Notes: a model not told the origin generated them from the sequence alone. 64,000 nucleotides of DNA from CAWCLK01 sp963796225 (GCA_963796225.1 CAWCLK010000023.1:7562-71561); one strand, 5' to 3'; positions 43,525 to 53,125 are shown, numbered from the stretch's first letter. Numbers and translations are program-made.

Positions 43525-43892
43525 TCGTGCTGGCGGCCATGCTGGGCAGCGGCGTCGGGGCGCTGGCGCGCTACGGCGTCGCCGGCATGGTGCAGCGGCG
43601 CCACGGCGGCACGCGGCCGTGGGGCACCGCCACGGTCAACGTGGGCGGGGCGCTGCTGCTGGGCGTGCTGGCCGGCCTGCACGCGGCGGGTCGCCTCGAC
43701 GGCGACCTGCTGACGATCGTCGGGACCGGGTTCTGCGGGGGGTTCACGACCTTCTCGACCTGGATGGTGGAATCGGTCCGGCTCGGGGAGGAGGGCGCCG
43801 CGGCGGGTCTGCTCGCCGCGGGGGTGAACCTCGGTGCCATGCTGGTGGTCGGGATCGCCGCGGCGGCCCTGGCCGTGACGCTGGTGGGATGA
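43521..43892 (+). CDS. crcB: Fluoride channel CrcB/Fluc, second subunit
   Basis: The 123-residue protein has four helices and the Fluc motifs MLGSGVGALARYG, WGTATVNVGGALLLG and GTGFCGGFTTFSTWMVE. Two adjacent crcB genes usually make a heterodimer of opposite orientation. The start overlaps the repaired crcB1 stop. Confidence 0.93.
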   Translation: MIVLAAMLGSGVGALARYGVAGMVQRRHGGTRPWGTATVNVGGALLLGVLAGLHAAGRLDGDLLTIVGTGFCGGFTTFSTWMVESVRLGEEGAAAGLLAAGVNLGAMLVVGIAAAALAVTLVG

Positions 43893-43903
43893 AGGAGCAC
43901 ACC

Positions 43904-44246
43904 ATGGAACCGCTCGAGGACGGCCGCCTGCTGCGGATCTTCGTCGGCGAGGACGACGAGCACGCACGGCCGGCCGCTGTACGAGGCGATCGTGCTGGCC
44001 CTGCGCGAGCACGGGCTGGCCGGTGCCACCGTCATGCGCGGGATCATGGGGTTCGGGGCGTCCAGCGTCCTGCACTCGTCCCACGTGCTGCGGCTGTCCG
44101 AGGACCTGCCCGTCATCATCGAGTGCGTCGACCGCGCCGAGCGGATCGAGGCCGTGCTCGACGTGCTCGACGGCATGATCGACGAGGGGCTCGTGACCGT
44201 CGAGAAGGCCGACGTGCGCATCCGCCGGGGCCGCCGCCCCGACTGA
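43904..44246 (+). CDS. DUF190 PII-like protein; one frameshift
   Basis: ATG 43904 follows an AAGGAG site at 6 nt. The start is LLRIFVGEDDEHA. A single-base insertion near 43965-43975 breaks the frame. The second frame continues LALREHGLAGATVMRGIMGF and SHVLRLSEDLPVIIECVD to the stop. The repaired 113-residue protein is a DUF190 (PII/ACT-like) protein, which often sits beside crcB. It may sense or regulate fluoride export. Confidence 0.85.
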
Positions 44247-44262
44247 TCCGGCCGCCGCCCCG

Positions 44263-45015
44263 TCAGGACCCGGTCGCCACGATCCGGTAGCCGCAGTCCA
44301 GCGCCCCGCGGTCGAGCAGGTCGCCGAACCGCGCGTGCCAGGTGCCGTCGGTGAGGTCGGCGCGCAGGCGCTCGCAGCCGGCCTCGACCTCGGCCGGGGC
44401 GATCTGGCGGAACGCCGACATCCCGGCACGGACGGCCGGGTCGAGGTAGCGCCCCGGCCGTGCCCAGAAGGCGGCGAGGAACCCGTCGCGGCAGTCGGCC
44501 GGAACCGGCCATGGCGTGACCGTGACGCCCCGCGGGGCGCCCCCGAGCTCGGCGACGAGCTGGTCGACGTCCACCGCGCGGCCGTCGTCGAGCTCGCGGA
44601 TCGCGGGCCAGTACGTGATCGGCCACGTCGCCATGGCCGTCGGCTGGTCCCAGGTGAACACCACCACCCGCCCCGCCACGCGCCGCAGCTCGGCCACGCC
44701 GGCGCGCCAGTCGGCCCAGTGGTGGATGGTCAGCACCGCCAGCGCCCCGTCGACCGCCCCGTCCCGCAGCGGCAGGGCCTCGGCGACCGCCTGCACCGCC
44801 GGCGCGGCCGTGGCGGGGCGCTGGTCGATCATGGCGCGGGACGGCTCGACGGCCAGGACGGTGGTCGGCGGCTCGTAGCTGCCCGGGCCCGCCCCGACGT
44901 TCACCACGCTCGTCGCGTCCCCGAGCGCGGTCCACAGGCTGCGCTCGAGGCGCGGGTCCGGACGCCGGGTGCGGGCGTAGCCGGTCCCGAGGTGGTCGTA
45001 GGCGGGCTCGGTCAT
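44263..45015 (-). CDS. Class I SAM-dependent methyltransferase
   Basis: The 250-residue protein has motif I VVNVGAGPGSYEP, an acidic VLAVEPSRAMI, ALPLRDGAVDGALAV (motif post II) and LTIHHWADWRAGVAELRRV, the small-molecule Methyltransf_11 pattern. The target is unknown. ATG 45015 follows GAGGGAG and lies 10 bp after the dipeptidase stop. Confidence 0.88.
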   Translation of the reverse strand: MTEPAYDHLGTGYARTRRPDPRLERSLWTALGDATSVVNVGAGPGSYEPPTTVLAVEPSRAMIDQRPATAAPAVQAVAEALPLRDGAVDGALAVLTIHHWADWRAGVAELRRVAGRVVVFTWDQPTAMATWPITYWPAIRELDDGRAVDVDQLVAELGGAPRGVTVTPWPVPADCRDGFLAAFWARPGRYLDPAVRAGMSAFRQIAPAEVEAGCERLRADLTDGTWHARFGDLLDRGALDCGYRIVATGS

Positions 45016-45025
45016 CGGGACTCCC

Positions 45026-46476
45026 TCACCCGCCCCGGCGCACCGCCCCGGCCCGGTTGGCGAGCTCGTGGAAGAGGAACGCCTCGGCCAGGCACGCCCG
45101 GTGGAAGTCCTCGAGGTGCAGCGACTCGTCCTCGCCGTGGGCGTTGGTCGCCGGGTCCTCGACACCCACCAGCAGGCAGGCGGCCCCGCCGAGCCGCTCG
45201 GCGAACGGTCCCACGAACGGGATCGAGCCACCGACGCCGACGGCCGCGACCTCGTGGCCGTACGCCGCCCCGTAGGCGGACGTGCCCGCGTCCCATGCCG
45301 GCCCGGACGGGTCCATCACCCACGCCGGGGCGGCCTCGCCGAGCTCCCAGGTGACCTCGCACCCGAACGGGGCGTGGGCCTGCAGGTGGGCCTCCAGCGC
45401 CTCGGCGGCCCGTTCCGGGTCCTGGCCCGGGGCCAGCCGGCACGACAGCTTGGTGGTCACCTCGCTGAGCAGCGTGTTCGAGGCGTGCACGACGTCGGGG
45501 ACGTCCATGCCGGTCGGGGTGATGGTCGGCTGCATCCACATGCGCTCCAGCGTCGACCGGTCCGGGTCGCCGACCAGCGCGATCCCGTCGACCACCCGGG
45601 CGTCCCGGCGCAGCACGTCCTCGTCGAGGTCCAGTGCCTCGATGCGGGCCCGTTCGCCGTCCGACAGCGGCCGCACGTCGTCCGCGAAGCCCTCGACCGC
45701 GATGCTGCCGTCGGCGTCGTGCAGCGTGGCCAGCAGCCGCGCCGTCGCCGTCAGGGCGTCCGGGCACCACCCCGCCCCACATGCCCGAGTGCACCGGCTG
45801 CTGCATCGTCCTGCACCGTCACCGTCCCGTCCATCAGCCCGCGCAGCGACCACGTCAGCGCCGGCCAGCCCACCTGCCAGTTCATGCAGTCGGCAAGCAC
45901 GATCACGTCGGCATCGAGCTGCTCGGCGTACTGCTCGAGGAACGCGTGCAGGTGCGGCGAGCCGATCTCCTCCTCGCCCTCGATCACGACCTTGACGTTC
46001 ACCGGCAGGCGTCCGCGCGCCTGCAGCCACCCACGGATCGCGGCGACGTGGGCCAGCACGCCGGCCTTGTCGTCGGCTGCGCCCCGCCCGTACAGCCGCC
46101 CGTCGCGGGTGACCGGGTCGAAGGGCTCCGACGACCACCGCGCGGGCGTGCCCACCGGCTGCACGTCGTGATGGGCGTAGAGCAGGACCGTCGGGGCCTC
46201 CTCGCCCGCGTGGAGCCAGTGGCCCGTGACGTAGGGGTGCGCGTCGGCGGAGTCGAGCTCGAGCAGCTCGACGCCCTCCAGGCCCGCGTCGGTGAGCAGC
46301 TGGGCGGTGTGCTCGGCGGAGCGGCGCACCTCGGCGGGGTCGTGGCCCGTCGCGCTGACCGACGGGATCCGGGTCAGCGCGACCAGCTCGTCCAGCGTCG
46401 TGTCGAAGCGGCCGGCGATCGACTCGGCGACGTCGTCGAGGCCGTCGGGCACGCGGGTGTCGGGGGGCAGGGGCAC
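45026..46476 (-). CDS. M20 family metallopeptidase / dipeptidase; two frameshifts
   Basis: The GTG at 46476 follows GAGGT. Motifs of M20 dipeptidases are present: LLYAHHDVQPVG, YGRGAADDKAGVLAHVAAI, VVIEGEEEIGSPHL, then VHSGMWGGVV in a second frame, and GGSIPFVGPFAERLG and NAHGEDESLHLEDF in the third. The breaks are near 45797 and 45772-45774. Dropping one base at each gives about 482 residues. It hydrolyses dipeptides or N-acyl amino acids with two metal ions. Confidence 0.88.
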
Positions 46477-46577
46477 GATGGGAACCTCGGTCGGGGGTGC
46501 TCGCCGACGAGTCAACCATCGCAGGAGGGTGGCTCGCGGTGCCTCGGTGGACCCCGGGTTGAGCGCTCGGCCAACAC

Positions 46578-46603
46578 GCGGCACACTCGATGCGGCACAC
46601 TCG
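46578..46603. repeat. Direct repeat in the carD leader
   Basis: GCGGCACACTCG occurs at 46578-46589 and 46592-46603, 14 bp apart, in the 229-bp spacer between the dipeptidase and carD genes. The spacing suggests a tandem site on nearly one face of the helix. Otherwise the spacer shows no clear promoter. Confidence 0.4.
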
Positions 46604-46705
46604 CGTCCGATACGGCATCCTTGTGTGCTGGGCCGCGCCCGCCGCCGCCCACTTCCGTGTTCCTTCTCAGTTCCCTGTCGCCCGCCCCTATTGGGAGTCT
46701 TTCGC

Positions 46706-47200
46706 GTGCCTCCAGTCGGTCAGGTCCTCGTCCACCCCAGCCACGGCACCGCCACCGTCACCGGTCACGAGGACCGGGACGTCGCGGGGGAGAGCCGCCG
46801 CTACGTCGTCCTCCAGCTCTCGGTCGGTGACCTCACCCTGAAGGTCCCCGAGGAGAACCTGCCCATGGTCGGCGTGCGCGAGCCGATGTCCAAGAAGCAG
46901 GCCAGCCAGGTCCTCAAGATGCTGGGCGAGGAGCCCACCGAGTCCGGCGGCAACGCCAACGGTGGCTGGGCCCGCCGCTTCAAGGCCAACACCGAGCTCG
47001 CCCGCACCGGCAACCCCGAGGACCTCGCCACGGTCGTGCGCAACATCCACGCGCGCCCCGAGCCCTCGACCGCCGAGAAGCGCCTGCTCGACAAGTCGCG
47101 GGCCCTGCTCGTCGCCGAGCTCGCCGCCGCGCTCAAGTGCGACCAGGACGCCGCCCTCGAGAAGCTCGAGCGCGCCCTGCCCTCGGCCGTCGACGCGTAG
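46706..47200 (+). CDS. carD: CarD family transcriptional regulator
   Basis: The 164-residue protein begins VGQVLVHPSHGTATV, the RNA polymerase-binding Tudor-like domain, followed by LKVPEENLPMVGVRE. The C-terminal DNA-binding helical domain has the conserved tryptophan in NGGWARRFKANTE and ends in KRLLDKSRALLVAELA. CarD stabilises open promoter complexes in actinobacteria. GTG 46706 follows GGGAG. Confidence 0.94.
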   Translation: MPPVGQVLVHPSHGTATVTGHEDRDVAGESRRYVVLQLSVGDLTLKVPEENLPMVGVREPMSKKQASQVLKMLGEEPTESGGNANGGWARRFKANTELARTGNPEDLATVVRNIHARPEPSTAEKRLLDKSRALLVAELAAALKCDQDAALEKLERALPSAVDA

Positions 47201-47354
47201 TCGAGGCACCCGCCGGCCCCATTGGGGTGCGGCGACCCCGGCGACTATCCTGCGCGGACCGTCACCTCGGGGCGCCCGGCAGGCGCACGTGCCACATGGC
47301 GCGGCGCCCTCGCCGTCGGGACGCCCCGACACACGTTCGTACAAGGAGCGCCGA

Positions 47355-47705
47355 GTGGGCCACGCTGCCGACGTCTGGGCGAAGATGTCCGGGATGCTCG
47401 AATCCGGGGACCTCGACGACCTGCCCGACCTGTACGCCATCGACGCGGTCTTCCTCGAGCCGTACAACCCGCCGCACAACGGCAACCTGCTGATCCACGC
47501 GTACGTCAAGGACTACCTCAGCGGCAAGGACGACGTCGTCATCGAGGAGAAGCGCGTCATCGAGGGCGTCGACGACCGCTCGCTGGCCGTGGAGTGGACG
47601 ATCTCCTACACCGCCGGCGGTCGCCGCTGGAACGACCTGCCCCGGGCCACCTTCATCGAGTTCGACGACGACGGGCTGATCCTCCACCAGCGCGACTATT
47701 CGTAG
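47355..47705 (+). CDS. NTF2-like / SnoaL-like protein
   Basis: The 116-residue protein has the NTF2-like cone pattern: an N-terminal helix pair (DVWAKMSGMLESGD), LYAIDAVFLEPYNPPHNG, and strands LAVEWTISYTAGGRRW and ATFIEFDDDGLILHQRDY. Catalysis cannot be inferred. GTG 47355 follows AAGGAG. A TATCCT at 47246-47251 is a plausible -10. Confidence 0.8.
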   Translation: MGHAADVWAKMSGMLESGDLDDLPDLYAIDAVFLEPYNPPHNGNLLIHAYVKDYLSGKDDVVIEEKRVIEGVDDRSLAVEWTISYTAGGRRWNDLPRATFIEFDDDGLILHQRDYS

Positions 47706-47801
47706 CCCTGGCGATGACGGGTCGCCGGACGGTCGGTGGCCCAGCGGGACGTGGCGCAGCCGGCGATCCCGCATCGCTCGCTCCGCGTGCGGGGTGGGCG
47801 A

Positions 47802-48725
47802 TCAGTCGCTGCGGCCGCTGAGGACGCGCCAGGCGACCAGGCCGGCCGCGGCCGCGGTCAGCGCCCCGACCAGCACCTCGTTGCGGGGGCGCCCGAAGTT
47901 CGGCAGCCGGTCGCGGACCGACACCGGTGACGCGAACACCTGGTAGGGCCAGTTCATGGCCTGGGCGGCGGCGCGCAGCTCGCGGTCGGGGTTGACCGCC
48001 ATGGGGTTGCCCACGGCGCTGAGCATCGGCAGGTCGGTGATCGAGTCGCTGTAGGCGAAGCACTGCGACAGGTCGTACCCGCGGGCCTCGGCCACCTGTC
48101 GGATCGCCGTGGCCTTGTTGGCCGCGTAGGCGTAGAACTGCAGCGTCCCGTCGTAGCGACCGTCGTCGTCGACGCCGGAGATCGTCGCGATCACGTTGCC
48201 GATGCCGAGGTAGCCCGCGAAGGGCACCACGATCTCCTCGCCCGACGACGACACGACCCAGATGTCGCGCCCCGCCGCGCGGTGCTCCTCGAACAGGTCG
48301 AGTGCCTCCTGGAAGACCAGCGGGGCGACGACCTCCTCCATCGTCTCGCGCACCAACCGGCGGATCCGCTCGGCCTCCCAGCCGCGGGTGAGCTCGAGCA
48401 TCGCGTGGCGCATCTGCTCCATGCGGTCGTGGTCGGCCCCGACCAGCTGGTAGACGGCCTGGGCGTACATGCCGCGCAGCACGGTGGTCGGCGACAGCAA
48501 CCCGTCGCGCATGAACGTGCGCCCGAAGGCGAAGGTCGACGACCGGGCGATGATGGTCTTGTCGAGGTCGAAGAACGCGGCGGCGGTGGCGCCGGTGCGT
48601 CGGCGGCCGTGGCGCGCGACCACGTCGTCGGGCAGCCGTTCCGCGTCCGGTCGCGCGTAGCGCGCGGCGGTCTCGTCGCGTGCCGGGTCCGGCGGCACGT
48701 CCAGCGGTGGCCCCTCGTCGCTCAC
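47802..48725 (-). CDS. HAD-IB family phosphatase
   Basis: The 307-residue protein has the HAD nucleophile in AAFFDLDKTIIARSS, motif II VVSSSGEE, and motif IV YSDSITDLPML, as in the SerB-like IB subfamily. It ends with a hydrophobic segment (VLVGALTAAAAGLVAWRVL) that could anchor it to the membrane. The substrate is probably a phosphomonoester such as a phospholipid precursor or sugar, which is not determined. GTG 48725 follows GGGAGG. Confidence 0.9.
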   Translation of the reverse strand: MSDEGPPLDVPPDPARDETAARYARPDAERLPDDVVARHGRRRTGATAAAFFDLDKTIIARSSTFAFGRTFMRDGLLSPTTVLRGMYAQAVYQLVGADHDRMEQMRHAMLELTRGWEAERIRRLVRETMEEVVAPLVFQEALDLFEEHRAAGRDIWVVSSSGEEIVVPFAGYLGIGNVIATISGVDDDGRYDGTLQFYAYAANKATAIRQVAEARGYDLSQCFAYSDSITDLPMLSAVGNPMAVNPDRELRAAAQAMNWPYQVFASPVSVRDRLPNFGRPRNEVLVGALTAAAAGLVAWRVLSGRSD

Positions 48726-48897
48726 CTCGACCTCCCGGTGGTGGTGCCTGCCGAGGCTAGTGCCGGTGGCTCGCGGTCCGCCTGCGCCGTCTCCGGCGAC
48801 GGCGGCCCTCCGGCCACCTCCCGATCGTCGGCGATGCCAACGTGCGTCGGGCACGAACCCCGGGGGAGGTCCTTCGTCCGCGACGTGCAGAGGTCCC

Positions 48898-49890
48898 ATG
48901 TCCACCGACAGCATGCGCACCGGCACGGCGCCCCGCTCCGGCCGCCCCGGGGGCCGCGCCACCCGGCCCACCGACATCCCCGCGGGCGGCTGGAAGCAGG
49001 TCCTGATCCGGACCAAGGACGAGATCAAGGGCGACCGCGTCGGCCTCATGGCCGCAGGCGTGGCGTTCTACGCCGTGCTGGCCCTCGTACCGGCACTGAT
49101 CGCGGCGGTGACCGTGTGGGGGCTGGTCGCCGAGCCCGGCCAGGTCCAGCAGCAGGTCGCCTCCTACGCATCCCAGCTCCCCGGCGGGGCCGCCGGCCTC
49201 GTCAGTGCGCAGGTCGGTCGCATCGCCGACACGTCGTCGACCACCCTGGGCTGGACCCTGGTGGTGTCGCTGCTGGCCGCCCTGTGGTCCGCGTCCAGCG
49301 GGACCAAGGGCCTGATGAACGCCATCAACGCCGCCTACGACGAACCGGAGACCCGCGGCTTCCTCAAGGAGCGCGGGATCGCCCTGGCCCTGACGATCGG
49401 CGGCATCTTCTTCGGCCTGATCCTGATCGCGCTGATCGCCGTGGTGCCCGCCGTGCTCGGGGCCGTCGGCCTCGGCGTCGCCGCCGAGTACGCCATCACG
49501 TGGGGCCGGTGGCCGCTGCTGGCCCTCGCCCTCATGGGCGGCCTGGCCATCATCTACCGGTACGCGCCCGACCGCGACCAGGCACGCTGGCGCTGGCTCG
49601 GGCCCGGCGCGATCGTCGCCGTCGTCCTCTGGCTGGCCGCCTCCGCCGGGTTCGCCGTCTACGTCAACTCGTTCGGCTCGTACAACGAGACCTACGGGAC
49701 GATGGGCGGGGTGATCGTGCTGATGCTGTGGCTGTTCCTGTCGTCGTTCGCGATCCTCGTCGGTGCCGAGCTCAACGCCGAGGCCGAGCGACAGACCCGC
49801 CACGACACGACCGTCGGCCCGCCCGAGCCGATGGGGGAGCGGGGCGCCAACGCCGCCGACGTCGGGCCGGAGGAGCACCGCCCGACCTGA
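48898..49890 (+). CDS. YihY/virulence factor BrkB family membrane protein
   Basis: The 330-residue protein has six membrane segments and the family motifs VGLMAAGVAFYAVLALVPAL, LWSASSGTKGLMNAINAAYD, and FAVYVNSFGSYNETYGTMGG before the last helices. The function is not settled in the family. ATG 48898 follows AGAGG. Confidence 0.92.
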   Translation: MSTDSMRTGTAPRSGRPGGRATRPTDIPAGGWKQVLIRTKDEIKGDRVGLMAAGVAFYAVLALVPALIAAVTVWGLVAEPGQVQQQVASYASQLPGGAAGLVSAQVGRIADTSSTTLGWTLVVSLLAALWSASSGTKGLMNAINAAYDEPETRGFLKERGIALALTIGGIFFGLILIALIAVVPAVLGAVGLGVAAEYAITWGRWPLLALALMGGLAIIYRYAPDRDQARWRWLGPGAIVAVVLWLAASAGFAVYVNSFGSYNETYGTMGGVIVLMLWLFLSSFAILVGAELNAEAERQTRHDTTVGPPEPMGERGANAADVGPEEHRPT

Positions 49891-49897
49891 CGCGCCG

Positions 49898-49952
49898 GTC
49901 GTCCACACCCCGGCGATCCCCCGACCGCCCCGACCCGCCCCGCCCGTAGCGT
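49898..49952 (+). promoter_or_regulatory. Tad-cluster upstream element, copy 1 (before cpaE-like gene)
   Basis: GTCGTCCACA (49898-49907), exactly 39 bp, then TAGCGT (49947-49952), about 31 bp before the cpaE-like GTG. The same arrangement with the same spacing recurs at 50884 and 53578. TAGCGT could be a -10 element and GTCGTCCACA an activator site. Confidence 0.55.
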
Positions 49953-49982
49953 CGTCCCGACCTCGACCCGGGAGACGCCATC

Positions 49983-50879
49983 GTGGACACCGCCACCGCG
50001 GGCGCCCTGCCGGTGCGCGCGTGCGTCGACGACCACCTGCGCAGCCAGCTGGTGCCCTTCCTCGAGGGCACGCTCGGGTGGCAGGTCACCGAGGGCGAGG
50101 AGCTGCCCGCCGCCCTCGCGCTGGTCGGGGTCGACCACTCGCCGGCGACCGACGTCCCGGCCGTGCTGCTGGTCCGGGACCACGACCCACCGGATCGCGC
50201 GGCGCGGGCGGCGACCCATGCCGCGGCCGTGCTGCGCTGGCCCGACGAGCGCGACACGCTGGACGGGCTCGCCGCCGACCTGCTCGCGCGCCACGACCGT
50301 CGCGCCGTCGTGGCGCCCACGATCCGGCTCGGAGGTGCCGCCGGCGGGGTCGGCACGACCACGGTGACGCTCGCCCTGGCCGGGCTGCTGGCCTGGGACG
50401 GGCAGCCGACCCTCGCCGTCGCATCGGGTGACGTCCCCCTGCCCGACGTCCCCGTCGTCGACCCCGCCGCGCTGGCCGCCCATCGCACCTGGGACGCCGC
50501 CGGCCCCGTGGCCGGCGTGCCCGGCCTGCGCGTGGTCGCCACGGGCCTGGGCCCGCGCGCCCCCGTGGCCGTGCCCGACGACGTCCTCGTGCTGCGCGAC
50601 GACGGTGTCGCGTCCGAGGTGGACGTGCTGGTGTGCACCAGGGACCGGGCCGGCCTCGCGGCGGTCGACGGCACCGCGGCCGCCGCCGTCGTGGTCGTGG
50701 GGCGCGGGGCGCTGACGCGTGCGGCCTGGGACCGGGCCACGCCGGGGCGCACCCGCCAGGTCCACCTGCCGTGGTCGGCCCGCGTGGCCCATGCCGGGCT
50801 GGTCGAGCGCGTTCCCTCGTCGCTGCCGGGGCGGTGGCTGGCGTCCCTGGTCCCCCTGGCCCGCAGCCTGCGCACCTGA
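49983..50879 (+). CDS. CpaE/TadZ-like pilus localisation ATPase
   Basis: The 298-residue protein has an N-terminal receiver-like half and a MinD-like half from about residue 110 with IRLGGAAGGVGTTTVTLALA. This is a deviant Walker A in which the usual Lys-Thr is Thr-Thr. It matches the actinobacterial CpaE-like proteins encoded before TadA that help place the pilus machine. The conserved Walker A lysine is absent, so ATP hydrolysis is doubtful. GTG 49983 is the start. Confidence 0.82.
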   Translation: MDTATAGALPVRACVDDHLRSQLVPFLEGTLGWQVTEGEELPAALALVGVDHSPATDVPAVLLVRDHDPPDRAARAATHAAAVLRWPDERDTLDGLAADLLARHDRRAVVAPTIRLGGAAGGVGTTTVTLALAGLLAWDGQPTLAVASGDVPLPDVPVVDPAALAAHRTWDAAGPVAGVPGLRVVATGLGPRAPVAVPDDVLVLRDDGVASEVDVLVCTRDRAGLAAVDGTAAAAVVVVGRGALTRAAWDRATPGRTRQVHLPWSARVAHAGLVERVPSSLPGRWLASLVPLARSLRT

Positions 50880-50883
50880 CCTG

Positions 50884-50945
50884 GTCGTCCACACCGTCCG
50901 GATCGACCCGCCGGACCGGTGCCCACCGCTCGTAGGGTCCCCCAC
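50884..50945. repeat. Tad-cluster upstream element, copy 2 (left flank of the insertion)
   Basis: GTCGTCCACA, 39 bp, TAGGGT (50933-50938). Over 62 bp it matches copy 3 at about 55 positions, including the 23-base identical stretch TCCGGATCGACCCGCCGGAC plus CGG. No tad gene follows it. Instead the sulfur-gene island begins. Confidence 0.8.
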
Positions 50946-51003
50946 CACCAGGAGCTGCACCCAGTCGGGTGGCGCGCGGACCGCGGCCATCCCGCCGACG
51001 GCG

Positions 51004-51830
51004 TCAGGTGCCCGGACGGTCACCCGGAAGGCAGAAGTCGTCCAGGAGGACCACGTCTCGGCCCTCGCGCGCGAGCAGCGACGACGCCACGGCGGCCCGG
51101 TTGCCGGTCGCGCAGTAGACCCACACCTGGCCGTCGAGGATCTCGGTGGACCGGTCCAGCACCTCGTGGAACGGGACGTGCACGGCGCGCGGGTGGTGGC
51201 CCGTCGCGAACTCCCAGGCGTCCCGGACGTCGAGCACGACCATCGTCGGTGTCCAGCGCCTGGCCGGTCCCCAGGACGCCGCCGGCCAGGAGGTGCGCTG
51301 GGTCGTGGCCGAGTCCCGGGCGCCGGTGGCCGCGCCGACGGGCCGGTCGATGCGACCGTGCGAGCATGCGCTGGGCCCTCGACGGCCTCGGGGTCGTCCC
51401 CGAGCAGTATCAGCGGGGCGTCGATCGGCATGACCCACCCGAGGTAGGTGGGCAGGTCGTTGCGCAGCTCGACGTTCACCGTGCCGAGCACGTGGTCGGC
51501 CGCGAACAGGCGCCTCGAGCGCAGGTCCACCACCCAGTGGCCGGCCGTGAGGTGCTCGCGGAGCATCTCGGGGTCGACGGGGGCCGGGGCGGACAGATCG
51601 GGTTGCTCGGCGCCGGACCTGTTGCGCGGGCCCATGTGGACGTAGTAGCTCGGCCACGGGTGCAGGCCGGCGAGCAGGGATTCGACGAAGGCGTCCTCGT
51701 CGTCGGCGGTCAGAGCGGAACTGGGCCCGGGCGAGCTCGTCGGTGGCGTCCTCGGAGATGAGGTCGGGGCGGCCCACCGCCCCGTAGAGCAGTGAGCCCC
51801 CGCCGACGGCCGGGCGGGATCTGGGGTCTG
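51004..51830 (-). pseudogene. Truncated MBL-fold/rhodanese persulfide dioxygenase-sulfurtransferase
   Basis: Only the end of an MBL-fold domain is left (GGGSLLYGAVGRPDLISED at about 51800-51760), without the roughly 230-residue part carrying the metal-binding HxHxDH motif. It is followed by an inactive rhodanese domain (MLREHLTAGHWVVDLRSRRL) and an active-looking one (VVLDVRDAWEFATGHH, YCATGNRA with the catalytic Cys). The pieces lie in different frames, with shifts near 51715, 51370 and 51350. The parent type (CstB or Blh with rhodanese) oxidises and transfers sulfane sulfur. Truncation at the start makes it a pseudogene even if the indels are errors. Confidence 0.75.
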
Positions 51831-51840
51831 GGCGGCTCGA

Positions 51841-52194
51841 TCAGGCGCCCCCGAGGAGGGCACCGATGGCGAGCATGACGATGACGGCGGCTGCGACGGC
51901 GGCGTACCGGTAGTCGCGGATGCGCAGCCAGTCGACGAGCAGCACGAGGATCTGGATCGCCGGCGTCACCGCGAGGACGAGCGCACCGGCCATGAGGATC
52001 TTGTCCCCGAGGCGGGGGGCCGACAGCACCTGGCGGAAGGTGACGGCGCGGGCGTCACCGCCGTTGGCGAGGTGCACGACGAGGCCGATGGCCATGAGGA
52101 CGAACGCGATGGCCAGGCCGACGCGCATGACGGTCTGGGCCGCGCGGAACGTCGTGGTGGACGACGTGCTCGTGTCGGAGCCGGTCGCTGTCAC
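51841..52194 (-). CDS. DUF1634 membrane protein
   Basis: The 117-residue protein has three hydrophobic segments (VMRVGLAIAFVLMAIGLVVHL, ILMAGALVLAVTPAIQILVLL, YAAVAAAVIVMLAIGALLG) and the family's arrangement. DUF1634 genes commonly follow TauE/SafE exporters. GTG 52194 has GGAGG five bases upstream and lies one base after the TauE stop. An in-frame ATG at 52236 would lie inside tauE. Confidence 0.85.
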   Translation of the reverse strand: MTATGSDTSTSSTTTFRAAQTVMRVGLAIAFVLMAIGLVVHLANGGDARAVTFRQVLSAPRLGDKILMAGALVLAVTPAIQILVLLVDWLRIRDYRYAAVAAAVIVMLAIGALLGGA

Positions 52195-52195
52195 G

Positions 52196-53056
52196 TCAGC
52201 CTCCGGCGGTGTCGAGGAGGAGCTGGACCGCGACACCGACGAGGACGAGGGCCAGCACCCAACGCAGCAGCCGTGGTGACGAGGTGTCCTGGAGCTTCGT
52301 GCCCGACAGCGCGCCGAGCATGACGCCGAGGGCGACGGGAGCGGCCGCGTAGGGGTAGAAGTAGCCCCGGGCGATGTAGATGAACAGGCTGGCCAGCGCG
52401 GTGATGCCGACCATGAAGTTCGACGTGGCGGCGGAGACCTTCAGGGGGACCCCCATGACCAGGTTCATGGCCGGGACCTTGAGGAAGCCTCCGCCGACAC
52501 CGAGCATCCCCGACAGGGTGCCGGCGCTGAACGCCACGGCGGAGCCCGCCGGGACGCGCTTGGCCTCGTAGCTGATCAGCTGTCCGCTGTGGCCGTCGAG
52601 GTAGGTCCCGGCGAGCCGCCCCACGGCCTGGTGGGCCTCGGCCGTGTCCGACTCGGGGTCGTCGCCGTCGACGCTGGGATGTTCGTCGCGGCCCCGCAGG
52701 AGCAGGACCGCCGTGATCCCCAGCACGATGCCGAGCAGGATCGACAGCGCATGGGGGGAGATGGCGGTGGCGATCAGGCCGCCGGCGATCCCGCCCCCCG
52801 TGGTGACGACCTCCAGGCTCAGCCCGATGCGCAGGTTGGCCAGGCCGGAGCCCAGGTGGACGCTGCCCGCCGCGACCGACGTCGCGATCACGGCGAGCAG
52901 TGAGGTGGCGACCGCGATGCGCACGTCGAAGTCGAAGAGCACGATCAGGGCCGGCACGATCACCACTCCGCCACCGATCCCGACCAGGGCCCCCAGAACG
53001 CCGGCGCCGAGGCCCAGGACCAGCAGGCCCAGCAGCTCGGGGCTGGAGACGGCCAT
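52196..53056 (-). CDS. TauE/SafE family sulfite exporter
   Basis: The 286-residue protein has eight hydrophobic segments and two copies of the family repeat: GALVGIGGGVVIVPALIVLF near the N-terminus and GMLGVGGGFLKVPAMNLVMG in the second half. A hydrophilic loop with DEHPSVDGDDPESD lies in the middle. It probably exports sulfite or sulfoacetate-like anions. ATG 53056 follows GAGGAA. With DUF1634 and the rhodanese remnant it forms a sulfide/sulfite detoxification set. Confidence 0.9.
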   Translation of the reverse strand: MAVSSPELLGLLVLGLGAGVLGALVGIGGGVVIVPALIVLFDFDVRIAVATSLLAVIATSVAAGSVHLGSGLANLRIGLSLEVVTTGGGIAGGLIATAISPHALSILLGIVLGITAVLLLRGRDEHPSVDGDDPESDTAEAHQAVGRLAGTYLDGHSGQLISYEAKRVPAGSAVAFSAGTLSGMLGVGGGFLKVPAMNLVMGVPLKVSAATSNFMVGITALASLFIYIARGYFYPYAAAPVALGVMLGALSGTKLQDTSSPRLLRWVLALVLVGVAVQLLLDTAGG

Positions 53057-53125
53057 GGCGTTCCTCGCTGCGGTGGGACCGCGGAGCCGGAGCATCGACG
53101 GAGCCCATGGAACGGCATCGCGTCC

